64,000 nucleotides of DNA, taken from the NCBI GenBank assembly GCA_949775045.1, contig OX459096.1, positions 31,853,223-31,917,222 on the forward strand. Reading direction: 5' to 3'. Shown here in pieces: positions 48,201-58,650 of this stretch. The notes under the pieces are model-generated. The model was not told where the DNA came from. It searched no databases and saw only the letters and a program-made list of their open reading frames with translations. Both the position numbers and the translations under genes were made by a program. Origin of the DNA: Metridium senile (lineage: Eukaryota; Cnidaria; Anthozoa; Actiniaria; Metridiidae). The number at the start of each line of letters is the position of its first letter. Positions within the stretch are counted from its first letter, which is position 1.

Positions 48201-51000
48201 AGTGATGTCCTCAATAGTAATTTCTCTCTTCTGTTCTTCTGAGATGTTGTCAGCTACGTCACGAAATTTCTTCTTTAAATTAATAGGCAGTTTGTCTATT
48301 ATCACGTGATACAAGTCCGGGTTATCTAATTTGTTAACGTACCCGATATCCTTAAGGGCAGTTCTGCAGCTAGTCATCAAAATAGAGAATCTTTGCAGTG
48401 ATTGATTATCTTCAGGCTTGATTGGTGGGAACTTCTTTATCCGTTCAGTAAACGCAGCGCTGATTTTGTAATCTTGACCATATCTTCCTTTGAGAAGCTT
48501 TCGCGCAGTAGTATAGCCTTCGTTTGGATTCATGGTTAAACAGCTTCGCATCAATTCCTGTACATCTCCCGTTGTATATTGAATCAAATAGTAGAGCCTT
48601 GCACTAGAACTGGAAGTTTTTACTTCTATGATGTTTTCAAATGCACGTATGAATTCGCAGTAAGACGCAGGATCACCATTGAAGATCAACATTTCTGGTC
48701 GCGGTAAAGAAAGTGTTAGAGTTTGTTCCTTTTGTTGTTGAAGTAAATCCTTTATCAGTAGACTTTGTTCTTGATGTGATCGTTGAAGTTCCGTTAGACA
48801 TTGAAAAGGTAGCGTAGACTCATCGTTAGAATTTTCTTCTTGTTTTTCCGGTGGTTTGTTTGACGTTTGTTGCCATGGAGACGCATTCGGGTTGAGCGGC
48901 GTGCTGTAATCATTTGGAGATTTGAGGCTGATTTTTCCATTTTCTTTTTCATTCGGTGTAAATGACATGTAAATGGGTTCTTTCACTTCTTTTGCTTCGA
49001 TCTCTTCTTCATCGGCAAAATCATCAGATCGCGTTGCCGAGGGCACTTTGATGGCTTCTTGCATTCCGATCATTCCACTGTCGCGACACAAGTTTGGGCG
49101 TGTCGTGTACTGATTAACATGCGATAATTCAACATTAAAATAAACTTTCTCTTCAGCATGAATTTTGTACAATTCAGTCTCTAAGGCTAACCTTTCTTTC
49201 TCTTGTTGTAGAGACAATCTCGCCTTTTCTTGATCCAGTTGTTGTCTTTGAAATTCAGAGTCAAGTAAACATTCTTTCATCTCTAGCGACTGACGTCGTA
49301 GCAAAGTCGTTGATTCTGCTTCTAAAGCCGCTCTCTTCGCTGAAACTTGTAGCCGTATAGATGCTGAACTGGATTTAGTAGTACTAGTTGACTTCTGGGA
49401 CGTTTTAGAAGACTTTGGCGATTTAGACTTGTGCGAAGAAACATTACTGGCCGAGTCTTCGGGGTTTATTTCATCAGATAAAATAGAAATTTGCTCCGCG
49501 ATTGAGGCTTCAACAATTGACTTCTGACGCTCAATCCATTCGCTAACCTTAGCCAAACAGTTAGAAACTTTCATTTCAACGCTTGTGTAGTATTCCAGAG
49601 ATTCATCAACGTCGCATTCGTCTTTGAGAGTAGAGTGATATTTGAAATGGACATCTTTGAATGCATTCACAGTGGTTTGTAATTGATTATACTTTGAGCT
49701 TACCTCGCTCACGCCGTCCATACTATCCTTTTTGATAAGTAGATCAATTTGATTCATTATTCTGGTGATTGTTCCTTTGAGAGTCGATCGCTTAGTCTTT
49801 AGTTGTTGTAGTGTTTTCATTGAGTTTCCTCGAGTTCCGTGAACATTTGCCGAGTCGGTCATTTTGGACGATGAAAGACACGCACAAAAGTTGAATATTC
49901 CAGTTGAATTCCAGTTGAATTCGTAGATCCTAAAACAGATAGTCGTTTTGAATGGTCTAGTGCACCATAGAATTGTAGAATTGTAGATGAATCGGTCGAT
50001 TGTAGACTTGAGTTGAATAGCCTAGCCTAGAACGAAATAGTAACTAGACTACTCTTTGGACTTTTTAATGTAGTTTTTTCTTCAAACGTCAATCCGTTCT
50101 AGGCTAATAATGAACTGAGACACGCATTTTGAACATCTAGCAGTAGAATTTTACTGAGAAAACGTATAACTTTGCTTACAATATTTTGACCTGTTGCCAG
50201 GTCCAAAGAGTGCGTAGTCTGACAGCGCGCCCGTGGCACATGCCTGATCACGTGACAAAACAATGACGTAACATATATATGAAATCTACACCGTTGTTTG
50301 GTAATATATATTTTTTATTTGTTTCAATCTTAAACCAAACTTTAAATGGAAACTAGCGAGTAAACTAGTATAGGCTGCGCCGGTGTTTGATATAAATGAT
50401 AGGTAATAATATGAAATATGTAACACCATAAAAAATCTTTACTTAACTTTACTGACGTTTTGAGCTTTAGCCCTTCGTCGGAGTAAAAGGTTTTTTCACT
50501 CCGATGAAGGGCTAAAGCTCGAAACGTCAGTAAAGTTAAGTCAACATTTTTTACGGTGTTACGAATTTCATATTATTACCTATCATAATAAACAGAACAT
50601 TACATGTGCACTTGGAGATATGAATTTTATCTTCTCGTGTTAAAAAAATATTCCACTCGTTCGCTACGCTCACTCATGGAATATCTTATCAACATTCGAA
50701 GATAAAATTCATATCTCCTATCTATCTTAATATTATGCATGTATGGGATCAGTATTATTACAGTGGTTGTATCTACCTATAGTCTCAAATACCATGTTTC
50801 GTATAATCATTAAATATCTTTTTTTTTTTTCTTGTACAGAGTGTTCCAAATGGAAAGCAGAACTTTTGCAACCACAACTCAACAAAATAGATGTGGATTC
50901 CCTTACAAAAGATCTAGCAATGTATTCTGGTCACATACCTGAAGTGAAGTGTCTTGTAATTTCTGGAAGTCATGGCTTTAGTATTAACAATGAATATTAA
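42293..51000 (+). CDS. Two-exon hypothetical gene (start unclear) with the BEL element in its intron
   Basis: Open frame 42293-42574 ends in a consensus donor (AAAAG|GTAAGA), and 50840-51000 follows a strong acceptor (T-run, CTTGTACAG). The join is phase 1 and gives about 147 residues: ...SLWAKIQNSEGQILRNVF, PHILWTSVRFCVIACTIACT (hydrophobic, possibly membrane), then ECSKWKAELLQPQLNKID and a C-terminus FSINNEY. No ATG precedes residue 70 in this frame, so the first exon is either internal or uses another start; an ATG at 42333 is in a different frame and closes after 21 codons. No family recognised. It lies inside the 13.2-kb element and ends at its right inverted repeat, so it may be that element's own gene. 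Confidence 0.4.
43404..50290 (-). mobile_element. Intact BEL/Pao LTR retrotransposon
   Basis: LTRs at 50069-50290 (5') and 43404-43625 (3'), each 222 bp, starting TGTAG and ending CTACA, with no difference seen between them. The 5-bp target CCGTT is duplicated at 43399-43403 and 50291-50295. A purine tract AGGGGCCGG lies just before the 3' LTR. No TGG-type primer binding site is obvious next to the 5' LTR. The insertion lies in the intron of the two-exon hypothetical gene, in antisense orientation to it. Confidence 0.95.
43731..49862 (-). CDS. BEL/Pao Gag-Pol polyprotein, 2043 aa, uninterrupted
   Basis: One open frame encodes the whole polyprotein. Approximate order by residue: coiled-coil N-terminus; Gag-like DUF1759 region near 405-560 (RPEMLIFNGDPASYCEF); zinc knuckles near 632-680 (CPMCDLQGHWLSRC, CDNCLNSGHVAGSC); aspartic protease near 762 (AFLDPGSNTTF, a DPG variant of D-S/T-G); reverse transcriptase with ALMADIESMFYQV near 1097 and YVDDCL near 1179; Pao/A17 region; RNase H-like segment near 1355-1475 (FSDAS, RLELSAA, WTDST); integrase with a zinc-binding HLKSGHSGQ...CIPCKK segment near 1680-1712, the D of VDCFGPF near 1747, SDNGTNF near 1810 and E of GVWERC near 1857; then a DUF5641-like tail (YLADLFWRRWIQEYL). 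Length and order are normal for BEL/Pao. Confidence 0.95.
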   Translation of the reverse strand: MTDSANVHGTRGNSMKTLQQLKTKRSTLKGTITRIMNQIDLLIKKDSMDGVSEVSSKYNQLQTTVNAFKDVHFKYHSTLKDECDVDESLEYYTSVEMKVSNCLAKVSEWIERQKSIVEASIAEQISILSDEINPEDSASNVSSHKSKSPKSSKTSQKSTSTTKSSSASIRLQVSAKRAALEAESTTLLRRQSLEMKECLLDSEFQRQQLDQEKARLSLQQEKERLALETELYKIHAEEKVYFNVELSHVNQYTTRPNLCRDSGMIGMQEAIKVPSATRSDDFADEEEIEAKEVKEPIYMSFTPNEKENGKISLKSPNDYSTPLNPNASPWQQTSNKPPEKQEENSNDESTLPFQCLTELQRSHQEQSLLIKDLLQQQKEQTLTLSLPRPEMLIFNGDPASYCEFIRAFENIIEVKTSSSSARLYYLIQYTTGDVQELMRSCLTMNPNEGYTTARKLLKGRYGQDYKISAAFTERIKKFPPIKPEDNQSLQRFSILMTSCRTALKDIGYVNKLDNPDLYHVIIDKLPINLKKKFRDVADNISEEQKREITIEDITKFIDKQARAANHPIFGNLFNHAQETKNRNTKTYESKPVKAFFPAPRAGSFATVSEPVTSEPVSTKSIEETKSPTCPMCDLQGHWLSRCGSFKAKSVEERLKFVRSKGLCDNCLNSGHVAGSCPKNSFCKVENCSLSRKHSSFLHPKNNERSKNKPTNQASGDKAQSSFINSQALCNSTGAGTPMTGLSIVPVKVRTTENDSCVETYAFLDPGSNTTFCTDQLINHLGISGEQTELSLTTMNSDNAMRKCQRVTLQVYDLEEKNCVVLPKVFSCPKLPVSTKDIPQQIDVDRWQHLEGIQLPNIYSDVDLLIGNDVVKALEPKQVIESQDGGPYAVRTVLGWTINGPLGRRETQTHTANRIHSDVQLNEQFEQYCNIEFNDTKHHDDTTAMSLEDKRALHIMEESATLKDGHYEVALPWRSFPPELSNNKVIAEQRLNSLKKRLLKDSTLHANYSKFMKDLEQKGYSQRVPEEKKTEGTKAWYLPHHPVSHPQKPEKTRSVFDCAAKHNGSSLNDKLLQGPDLTNTLIGVLSRFREESTALMADIESMFYQVHVRSEDSDYLRYLWWPDGNLAKEPEEYQMCVHLFGGVSSPSCASFALRKTAEDNKSSFSEEAVTTVKRNFYVDDCLKSMDGEQKSIQIVNELRNLLSLGGFRLTKWLSNSKEVLKAIPESERAGCVRNLDLEHLPIERALGIQWNVQSDTFGFKITVKDRPATRRGLLSMMSSIYDPLGFVAPYILEARAIIQDLCRKKLDWDDEIPQEDLDRWQLWLQELPKLEHFTIERCLKPKDFGSIASCQLHNFSDASERGYGAVSYLRLVDCNGKIHCSFVLGKSRLTPMKKVTIPRLELSAAATATKVSSMIRRELDLPIDEDIYWTDSTCALGYITNEDRRFKTFVANKISVIHENSQPSQWRYVNTKLNPADDASRGLSAEELVNNERWIKGPDFLWSSEDDWPKLPDTTIAVQEDDPEVKEEIKAVSFATNSGMNPIDRMIHYYSSWYRLKKHFAWILRYRNRLLRAVRARKDKEALKYVQIAPLTTEEMQNAETEILKYIQRQHFAEEVLETSTAAKKSSQLSGLDPIKVSGLLRVGGRLRRSTVTDETKHPIILPKHHHVVDLIVRETHLKSGHSGQEHVLALIRSTYWIIKARVTIRRILNQCIPCKKRQAPLSSQKMGDLPAERLTPDKPPFSAVGVDCFGPFYVKRGRSQVKRYGVLYTCLAIRAIHLEVLHSMDTDSFINSLMRFIARRGKPESIRSDNGTNFVAGNKEISKAIEQWNSQRISEFLLQRQIKWLFNPPAASHQGGVWERCIRTVRKVLDAVTKEQVLDDEGLSTLFCEVERIINSRPITKTSDDPKDLEPLSPNHLLLLRSESSLPPGVFTNDDVYSKRKWKQVQYLADLFWRRWIQEYLPTLQRRQKWLRPSRNFCVNDIVLVVDDRLPRGSWPLGRITGVRKNPRDGLVRSVTVKTKSSVLDRPITKIVLLEAVEVTDTT
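50395..50587. mobile_element. Foldback element
   Basis: Arms of about 90 bp (50395-50484 and 50497-50587) pair nearly perfectly around a 12-bp loop, with GCTTTAGCCCTTCGTCGGAG near the loop. Confidence 0.8.
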
Positions 51001-51423
51001 CACAGCCTACAAGCAACTATTAGACCTTAAATATACTTTTAAATACACCTAATTACAAAAACGTTGGCATATAGAAATAGAACATTTGTATTTTAGTGGA
51101 AAAGGAATCCATTAAAAAGACAAAAGAAGATCACTAAGGCTGAAAGATTCTTGTCTTTTTAATGTATTCCTAAAAACAAATGTCCCTTTTTTAAAAATAT
51201 GACAACGTTTTTGCAATTAGATGTATACCTTAACTATATCTTTTAATTCTGGTAGCTCAACCTCAGCCTCGTCAGCATGTAATTATCATTTATAATTTGA
51301 CTACAGTCCGTGGAAATGTTAGGAATTTACACATCAACGAACAATAGAAACAGTTCAAAATTCCAATGACTGTAGTCAATTTCTAAAGAATATATTAATT
51401 TCAAAGTATTTTTTAATGAAGGC

Positions 51424-51723
51424 AAAATTGGGCAGTCGTGTGAAATTTTACCATGAGGCCTAAATGTACGCAGAAATAACCGTGTACACTCTCAAAGCAA
51501 AATTGGGCAGTCGTGTGGAATTTTACCATGAGGCCTAAATGTACGCAGAAATAACCGCGTACACTCTCAAAGCAAAATTGGGCAGTCATGTGAAATTTTA
51601 CCATGAGGCCTAAATGTACGCAGAAATAACCGTGTACACTCTCAAAGCAAAATTGGGCAGTCGTGCGAAATTTTACCATGAGGCCTAAATGTACACAGAA
51701 ATAACCGTGTACACTCTCAAAGC
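51424..51723. repeat. 75-bp subterminal repeat, four copies (right arm)
   Basis: Four exact-length units start at 51424, 51499, 51574 and 51649, each with AAAATTGGGCAGTC and CCATGAGGCCTAAATGTAC. Because 75 is a multiple of three, the minus strand shows a repetitive open frame that is not taken as a gene. Confidence 0.92.
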
Positions 51724-51928
51724 AAAATTAGCCATTATAATCAATATTTTAACCATGTAATCAAGTATTTAATGCATAATGTAAAATTGCATTTCTGGTA
51801 ATAAAATCCTTAAAATGCCATTTTTGTACCATTTTTAATTATCTTGGTAAAAATTCTGTTATTCAGCGTCATTTTTACCGGATTTTTGCTAAAAGAGAAT
51901 ATTGGTACCTTGAAGAGACCGTGTTATT

Positions 51929-52694
51929 AGTGTACTGATAACTCGACGTTCACTCACGTCATCTTGAAATCGACTTCATTTTGCTCACATGATCTAGAGT
52001 GATGAAATAAAAATGGAGGAAAATACTTATTTGTATGTGTGTTATTTATATACTTTTATTATTTGATTACAGAAGCGTTGTAGTTCCGTCATGCATCCTC
52101 GTTACATACCCAACGTGCAGTAACGATTATTTTCGGCACTGATGCAATGAAACCGCATTATTTCCGCAATTAATATTCATTGCCATGCCATACAAGCCTG
52201 TTTTGTGCTTTACATTGTGAACTTTATGTTCTACCTTGCGATGAGCTGAATTCATATCAAAATATTGAATAGTTTAAAAAACTATTACACGATAAAATAC
52301 GCCTTCTCTTAATAGCTATTTAAGTCTGTTTGTATTTTGATAACGATCTGTATCTACAATATGTATAACCTGTTTGTCTGTAACGTGCACATTCAACGAG
52401 GCGTAGCTAAATGTCTAAAAATAGTTTAGAAGTGGCTGCCTGCACGTGCACTAACTCTAGCAAAGACTTAAATCATCAGCTAAAGTCATTTTCAGTCCCT
52501 TTAAGAGATATTAAAAAAACCCTGAAAGAACACGGCTATGTGCATATACGAAAGTGGATGGGCTCTTCCTTTTCGATACACTAGAAGATACTAAGAATTA
52601 TTATGTGGCTACAATAGTACGCACGCTCTGATTGGCTGTTTCCGGTCTGATAAATTTCCCATATCAGACCGTTACCACAACAACGGTCCAATTT
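51929..52694 (+). repeat. End of module X, then module R forward, left of FGF unit B
   Basis: 51932-52140 is the reverse complement of about 62040-62235 (ACAAATAAGTATTTTCC and GTTCCGTCATGCATCCTCGT), completing the X copy interrupted at 38716. 52140-52694 is module R in the forward direction, with the same CTGAAAGAACACGGCTATGT extension as 29930-30625. Confidence 0.8.
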
Positions 52695-52774
52695 TGTATT
52701 TATTTTAGACAGGGATATTAAAAACAACTTGTATTGCAATAAATATTTTGTTGCAAAATGTAGTTCAACCGCCA

Positions 52775-53010
52775 ACCGATGGGCTTAGTTAGTTAAGCGG
52801 CAGACTCAGTAGTATCGTGCGTGGTTCGTGACAAGACCGAAGTCAGGGTCTCAAATTATTGAGGAGGTGCTGTATTTGTTATTACATCTGAAAACATTAA
52901 ACCTTCATGTCTTCTCGTATAAGGACGTTAGACCGGAGATCCCGTCACTCCCCACTCACACACTGTTTGACTATTAGTAGGGCACGCAGTTCCCGTTGAT
53001 GTCGACAGGG
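52775..53010 (+). mobile_element. tRNA-derived SINE at the left edge of FGF unit B
   Basis: tRNA-like head (GGGCTTAGTTAGTTAAGCGG) followed by the body shared with 2165-2400 and 31917-32060 (CTTCTCGTATAAGGACGTTA). Unit A has only the body; the breakpoint of the A/B duplication lies inside the SINE. Confidence 0.65.
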
Positions 53011-53466
53011 CTTACAATTCAGCATTTCATTAAAATTAGCGGCTTGCTTAATGGGATGTATCTGTATCAAAATGGAAATGGAAACTTGAAATATTTTTTC
53101 ACATCCCTCTTGAAAACACTTTTCAAGCTAGGAGCATACAAGGTTAAACGCCCCCTTCTCAATCTAGCTAGTTTCTCCTTTCTCCTTATTTTAATTTTGA
53201 GTTAAGTTTGAAGTTTGCTTAACTTTCGAAGAAAAAGTGTGAACTAAAGATAAAAACTACAGAAACAAAACCAACAGTTCAAGTCAGAATACACTTTAAT
53301 CAATTTGACAAACGTGAACAAATCCACAATTGTGTTTGAAACTAAGACCTAGTTTATACGTTGCATCTCACGTGTGCAGAATCTAATACAAACGAGGTAA
53401 CCTATATAGTTTGAATTCATTTGCATTACATTCGGCACATGTGTGATGCGTCATTTGTCTAAGCGT

Positions 53467-55433
53467 CTAAGAGCTAGAGCATTTAAGATTAAGAGGTATT
53501 TCGAGGAACTCGAATGTGTTTTTCTGTGTGTTGGTCACAGCTCCAGATCGCATCTTTCCGTTGTTCTCCATGCCAACAACCGTATCGTAAATCACTCGAC
53601 GATAGAAATTGAATGATGCAAAAGTTGAACAACCATTATTGGTCGTTTCGAAAAACAACGCCTCTTCGACACCATTTGTCTGTGGAGAATCGATAACAAA
53701 TTAAATATTAGAACAGAATAATGGCACAAAGGAGAAGCAGTCGATTTTAGCACTGTAGAAATAGATCTATTTTTTTATCTGTTTGTTTAATATGTATTTA
53801 TTTACTGATTGACTATTTATTGATTGTCAGACTAATAATTCACTCAGGCATAAAATACACTTGACAATGATATATACAATAGTCTGGCAGTTCTGCACTA
53901 GTGATATCCACAAGTACACTTTGAAAAAGCCATTAGGTTTGTTTTCTGGAATTCCGGCGTATGATACATGTATTTTTTTTTTGTTAAAATGTTGAATATA
54001 CTAAAACTGTATATTATATATATACAGAGGTTTGCAAAAATTCTCACCCTATAGGTATATAAGTATATAGGTATATAGTTATATGGGTAATTCTGCCTTA
54101 AAACGCTCTAAATTTTTCAGAATTCATTGAATGACAAGCAGTAAGCATCAATGAAGTATTATGAATGGTTCTGGTAGTGACAAGAGCGCATGAAAGCACT
54201 CATAGGCAGAAATAAACATTACCCACAATGCACCCGATATACATTGATGGGGTCAGAATTTTTGCAAACGACTATGTACGTTATGCTCTTTAAATACGCT
54301 TTAACCATTAGTTGTTTTACTTTAAAAACAAGAGAAATATTTTCCAATTCACAGCAAAGTGCAGTAACACGATAGTAAACATTTGGTGAGATGGAATGAA
54401 GATAATAAGCATATTAACAAACTCATAAGCATCAAACACTGAGAAAATTTCCTATCACAGGGAACGCCGTATATTCATATACTCTCAGTATAGATCTTAC
54501 CGTAGAGTAGATACTGCCGTACTTGTCCATTGCCATGTATCGACCGCTGGCCACACCTTTTATCATCTTGACACCAGCTAGACCAACTGAAATCATCTCC
54601 ATCGATACTAATAAAACAAGACATTTCCAATTCATTAATATCTGTTTTATTGTATTATCATTAATTAACAAATAATTAAGGCTCGGCCGTTGATTATAAC
54701 CGCACCACAGGCGTTTGTAAACACAAGAAAATGGCAAACATTGTGTACCCGAACTGGACCGAAATCTTTCTCTTGCAAACATCTATTTTGACGATGATGC
54801 AATCACGATGTAACACTCATTTTGTTTGGCTCTCAATAAGTACATGGAAGTATTACAATAAAATGAAGACAAACTCTCAACAAACATAGGAGCGTGCTTC
54901 TCTACAAAGGAAAAGCTACAAAGATGCTACTTCTGTGCTTTTTATTATGATACATGCATGCATATATAGTAATGTATTAAAACGATTTTCATTAGGAAAC
55001 TGTTTTTATAATGATCAAAATATTCTCAGATATCATAGTCACCAGACGACGTAGATATACGTATCTGATAATTAATGCACGCTGTTCTAACCATTTACAG
55101 CGCGCGTTAGAATGTATCTACTTGGTGCTATCCTAACAATACAACTATCAATGTCCCAATTGTCCAACTGAACGAAACGTACCATTAGGTAGAGATATTT
55201 TAAGAAGAGCAGAACTTACCAGTTGGTAGAGAGCAATTTGAAGTACCGCTTACCATACCATTCATGTCTATCTCTAAGAATTTGCCATTTCTTCTAAATA
55301 ACTTGATTGTTCTCATTACAACCAACTTCTTCGCAGAAAAGTCCACCTTGACGCCATGTGACTGCAACGGCTTAGCAGGCTGGGAAGCAACCGCACCAAT
55401 AAAAACGACGATGGTTAGGGACAGGATTAAGGA
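53467..55433 (-). CDS. FGF-like secreted growth factor, copy B
   Basis: Exons 55433-55220, 54607-54501 and 53679-53467, with the same splice sites and phases as copy A. The visible protein has signal core LILSLTIVVFIGAVASQ, the FGF strands KLFRRNGKFLEIDMNG and IKGVASGRYMAMDKYG, and the same last exon as copy A (FFETTNNGCSTFASF). It keeps the KK pair and Asp lost in copy A. No stop or frameshift. Exon 1 again starts at an acceptor, so the ATG exon lies above 55433 and was not identified. Its neighbour repeats place it between module R copies in opposite orientation. Confidence 0.85.
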
Positions 55434-56944
55434 CTGTGAACAAAAAGGACAGCTTTTAGACAGACACTTATTGGCAATGAATTGGGTTGGTGCAATACAA
55501 ATATCAGCCGAGTAAAAACAAACAAACTAACAAACAACTATTCAATGAAAAAACAAAAGTATCTTAACGGGTAACGTGACTACCTAGTAGCTAGGCAGAA
55601 AGTTGCTTATCTGCACCAACAGAACACGAAGCAATATTTAAGGAAATTTTCAAGTTTTCAGAATATGTGCTAAACTTTTTTTACAATCAGAATCCTTACG
55701 ATGGCACTGAGTTTCATTACTAGTTTGATTTCTTAGTTCTTATTCGTCCTACCTTCTTCATTGATATATAGCAACCTGGCTGCATGCTTGGTTATACAAA
55801 GATGTCTTGATCTCCAAAAGTTGATATATCTTTGGCTTTCTGTGGTATGGTTAGTAGCTTTACCATGGTCAATTTATATATACTTTGCCTTGATAAAAAC
55901 ATTTAGGTGAGGCAATCACATGGAGGAACTAAAACTAGAAAATGTAAAGAAATTATGTGTTCTAAGTCATAAGGCATGCATCTGGTGATGGGTGTGTACA
56001 TGTTGTTTTCAACCAAGAAACTTGTTGAGGTAAAATGAAATACCGATTGTAAAGGAATTCAATTTAACTATTTGTTCTCTCAATTTATTGCAGTACTTTT
56101 CTATTTATAAACTGACTAGTATATAGTCTGTAATCTTCGTGCATGTTTCGTCCAACTCAAAGGATTCGTCAGAGCCGGGAAATAGTATGCATTGTATAAA
56201 ATGGTATCGTGTATCCAAGAAGATTGTATTTGAAGTCAAATTTATTTATTTATTTTTCATTGGAGGATAATAGGTTGTTTGAATTTTATATCAACATATA
56301 ACAAATATATAAAGACTGAAATACATTAAAAATGACTGAAAATTATCCTTAGAATGATCATGATATTGATATTGACGAGTTTGGTCAACACCCACGGGTT
56401 TTTCACAATAGATTTAAAAACTGCGTGGTGATAATTCCAATCCCTTTCACAAATGCATCAAAATGTCAAACATTTGAGCAATTTATATATTGTATTTTTA
56501 AAATTGCATATCCATATTAAAAAGGTAAAAAATGCGGAATATCTAAAATAAAGAGAACATACTCTCTAAAAGTAGAAATCTAATAGTCCCTCACTAAACT
56601 GACATTTTACACATTTTTTCTATATTTATTTTTGCAAGAAATATACACGTGCACAAAAGACTGAATCGTAGCTGAACCAACTTTTTTGAATTGAGTATAT
56701 GGACTCTATATGATGTTTTAAATATTACTGCCTGCTTTAGTTAGTTATAGCTAGCCTCTTTCGCAGACAACTACTTTGCCTCCTTTGACTTGCTCTATAA
56801 AGGTTTAATTGAATCTGGCCCCATCGCCGGAGACTTTCGATTTCAAAGGTGTTTAAAATCAAAGTTTAATATATTCCATTATGGTTTTTTTCATGATAGT
56901 ATTAGCATTTACATGCTGAAACTCTTTGCTAGAATTAACTTGGT

Positions 56945-58120
56945 GCACGTACAGGTAGCCACTTCTAAACTATTTTTAGACATTTAGCTACGCCTCGTTT
57001 AATATGCACGTTACAGACAAACAGGTTATACATATTTCAAAAAACGTTGTCAGAAGGAGATCTGAATCTGCAATCTGAGACCGAAATAAATTATGGGGTA
57101 CGGCAGTTATACAGGTTGTAGATACAGATCGTTATCAAAATGCAAACAGACTTTAATAGCTATTAACAGAAAGTGTATTTTATCGTGTAATAGTTTTTTA
57201 AACTATTTATCATTTTGATATAAATTTAGCTCATCTCAAGGTATATAGAATGTAAAGTTTACAATGCAAAGCACAAAATGGGCTTGCATGGCATGGCAAT
57301 GAATATTAATTGCGGAAATAATGCGGTTTCATTGCATCAGTGCTGAAAATAATCGTTACTGCACGTTGGGTATGTAACGAGGATGCATGACGGAACTACA
57401 ACGCTTCTGTAATCAAATAATAAAAGTATATAAATAACACACATACAAATAAGTATTTTCCTCCATTTTTATTTCATCACTCTAGATCATGTGATCAAAA
57501 TGAAGTCGATGTCAAGATAACGTCAGTCAAATTCGAGTTATCAGTAGACTTTTAATTACATGTGTCAAAACAAAACACTTGTTACGAATCAATGAGCTTG
57601 GTTAGAGTCGCACTTATCAATGGCTTATAAAAATAGATAAATCAAATTTCTGAAAATGCAGATGGACTGAAATTGTATTTGAAATAATGTCATTTATTGA
57701 AGTCCAGTGAAGTATACAACATATCCTAACGTTTTTGTGGATTGCTAACCACAGTTTCATTAATTTCTAAGTTCTTCTTCACTATATGGGCCGTGCTGTG
57801 CAGTAAATCCATTTTCTGCCACAAAAGGCGCGTGACACAAATGATTTTCAGTCCTTTTAAGAGATACGACATTAAAAAACCCGAAAGAACATGGCTATAT
57901 GTGCGTATATAAAAAGGGATATATAGGCTTTTCCTTTTCGATACACTAGAAGATACCAAAAATTGTTGAAATTCTAAATTTAAAATTTAAACCCGAAAAT
58001 ATATCAAATCGTTTTTTTTTTAAAGTCCTCAGTCATCCATACTTTTATCCCTATTGGCATCATAAAGGATTTGTAAAAACGCAATCACAGCAAATTTCAA
58101 GGCTGTCTATAGCCTCCGTT
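56945..58120 (-). repeat. Module R (reversed) and part of module X right of FGF unit B
   Basis: R core 56945-57350, with a 78-bp insertion near 57040-57118. X follows in the same orientation as in unit C (GCACGTTGGGTATGTAACGA, then GAAGTCCAGTGAAGTATACA) up to about 58115 (GGCTGTCTATAGCCTCC). 58121-58269 contains a second partial copy of the GAAGTATACAACATATCC segment (GGCGTATACAACATATCCC). Confidence 0.75.
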
Positions 58121-58276
58121 GCACTGGACGGGGGGAGAGGAGCGAACAACATAAAGACGTCTGCAACGGGGGCTAGCAGAACCTATGGCTTTGTGAATTT
58201 CTAAAAATGCATACAGAATGAAATGGTATTTGAAATAATGTCATTTATCGAAGCCCAGTGGCGTATACAACATATC

Positions 58277-58338
58277 CCAAACTGCAAAAACGGCTGAGTA
58301 GATACTGCTCAGTGTATTGATATACAGGATGACACTTT
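58277..58338. mobile_element. Truncated MITE at the B/C junction
   Basis: ACTGCAAAAACGGCTGAGTA and ACAGGATGACACTTTAT match one end of the element at 24997-25256. The sequence then passes directly into unit C at 58339 (CTAGCTAGTTTCTCC), so the junction was formed inside or next to this element. Confidence 0.65.
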
Positions 58339-58650
58339 ATCTAGCTAGTTTCTCCTTCCTCCGTATTTTAATTTTCAGTTAAGTTTGAAGTTTGCTCAAC
58401 TTTCTTAGAAAAAGTGTGAACTAAAGATAAAAAAAAATTGCAACACAGAAACAAAACCAACAGTTCAAGTCAGAATACACTTTAATCAAACAAACGTGAA
58501 CAAATCCACAATTGTGTTTGAACTCGCTAAGACCTAGTTTATACGTTGCATCTCACGTGTGCAGAATCTAATACAAATGAGGTAACCTATATAGTTTGAA
58601 TTAATTTGCATTACATTCAGCACATGTGTCATGCGTCATTTGTCCTAAGT

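Larger units (their letters stand above)
38720..51928. mobile_element. 13.2-kb insertion with terminal inverted repeats, splitting module X
   Basis: Left end (38720) and right end (51928, reverse complement) share AACACGGNCTCTTCAAGG and the next 20 bp, about 38 bp in all. They diverge for about 400 bp, then match again over about 550 bp (39150-39720 against 51480-50985) at very high identity, including a 75-bp repeat present twice on the left and four times on the right. The flanking 3 bp AGT (38717-38719, 51929-51931) occurs once in the uninterrupted sequence near 62233. Removing the BEL element leaves about 6.3 kb. No transposase was recognised; the only candidate gene is the two-exon frame at 42293-51000, whose stop codon lies at the inner edge of the right repeat. 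Class unknown. Confidence 0.65.

Noticed and set aside
51413..51723. CRISPR-like or protein-coding repeat array
   Set aside because: Units are contiguous 75-bp tandem copies without spacers, in a eukaryotic context; the open frame follows from the period being a multiple of three.
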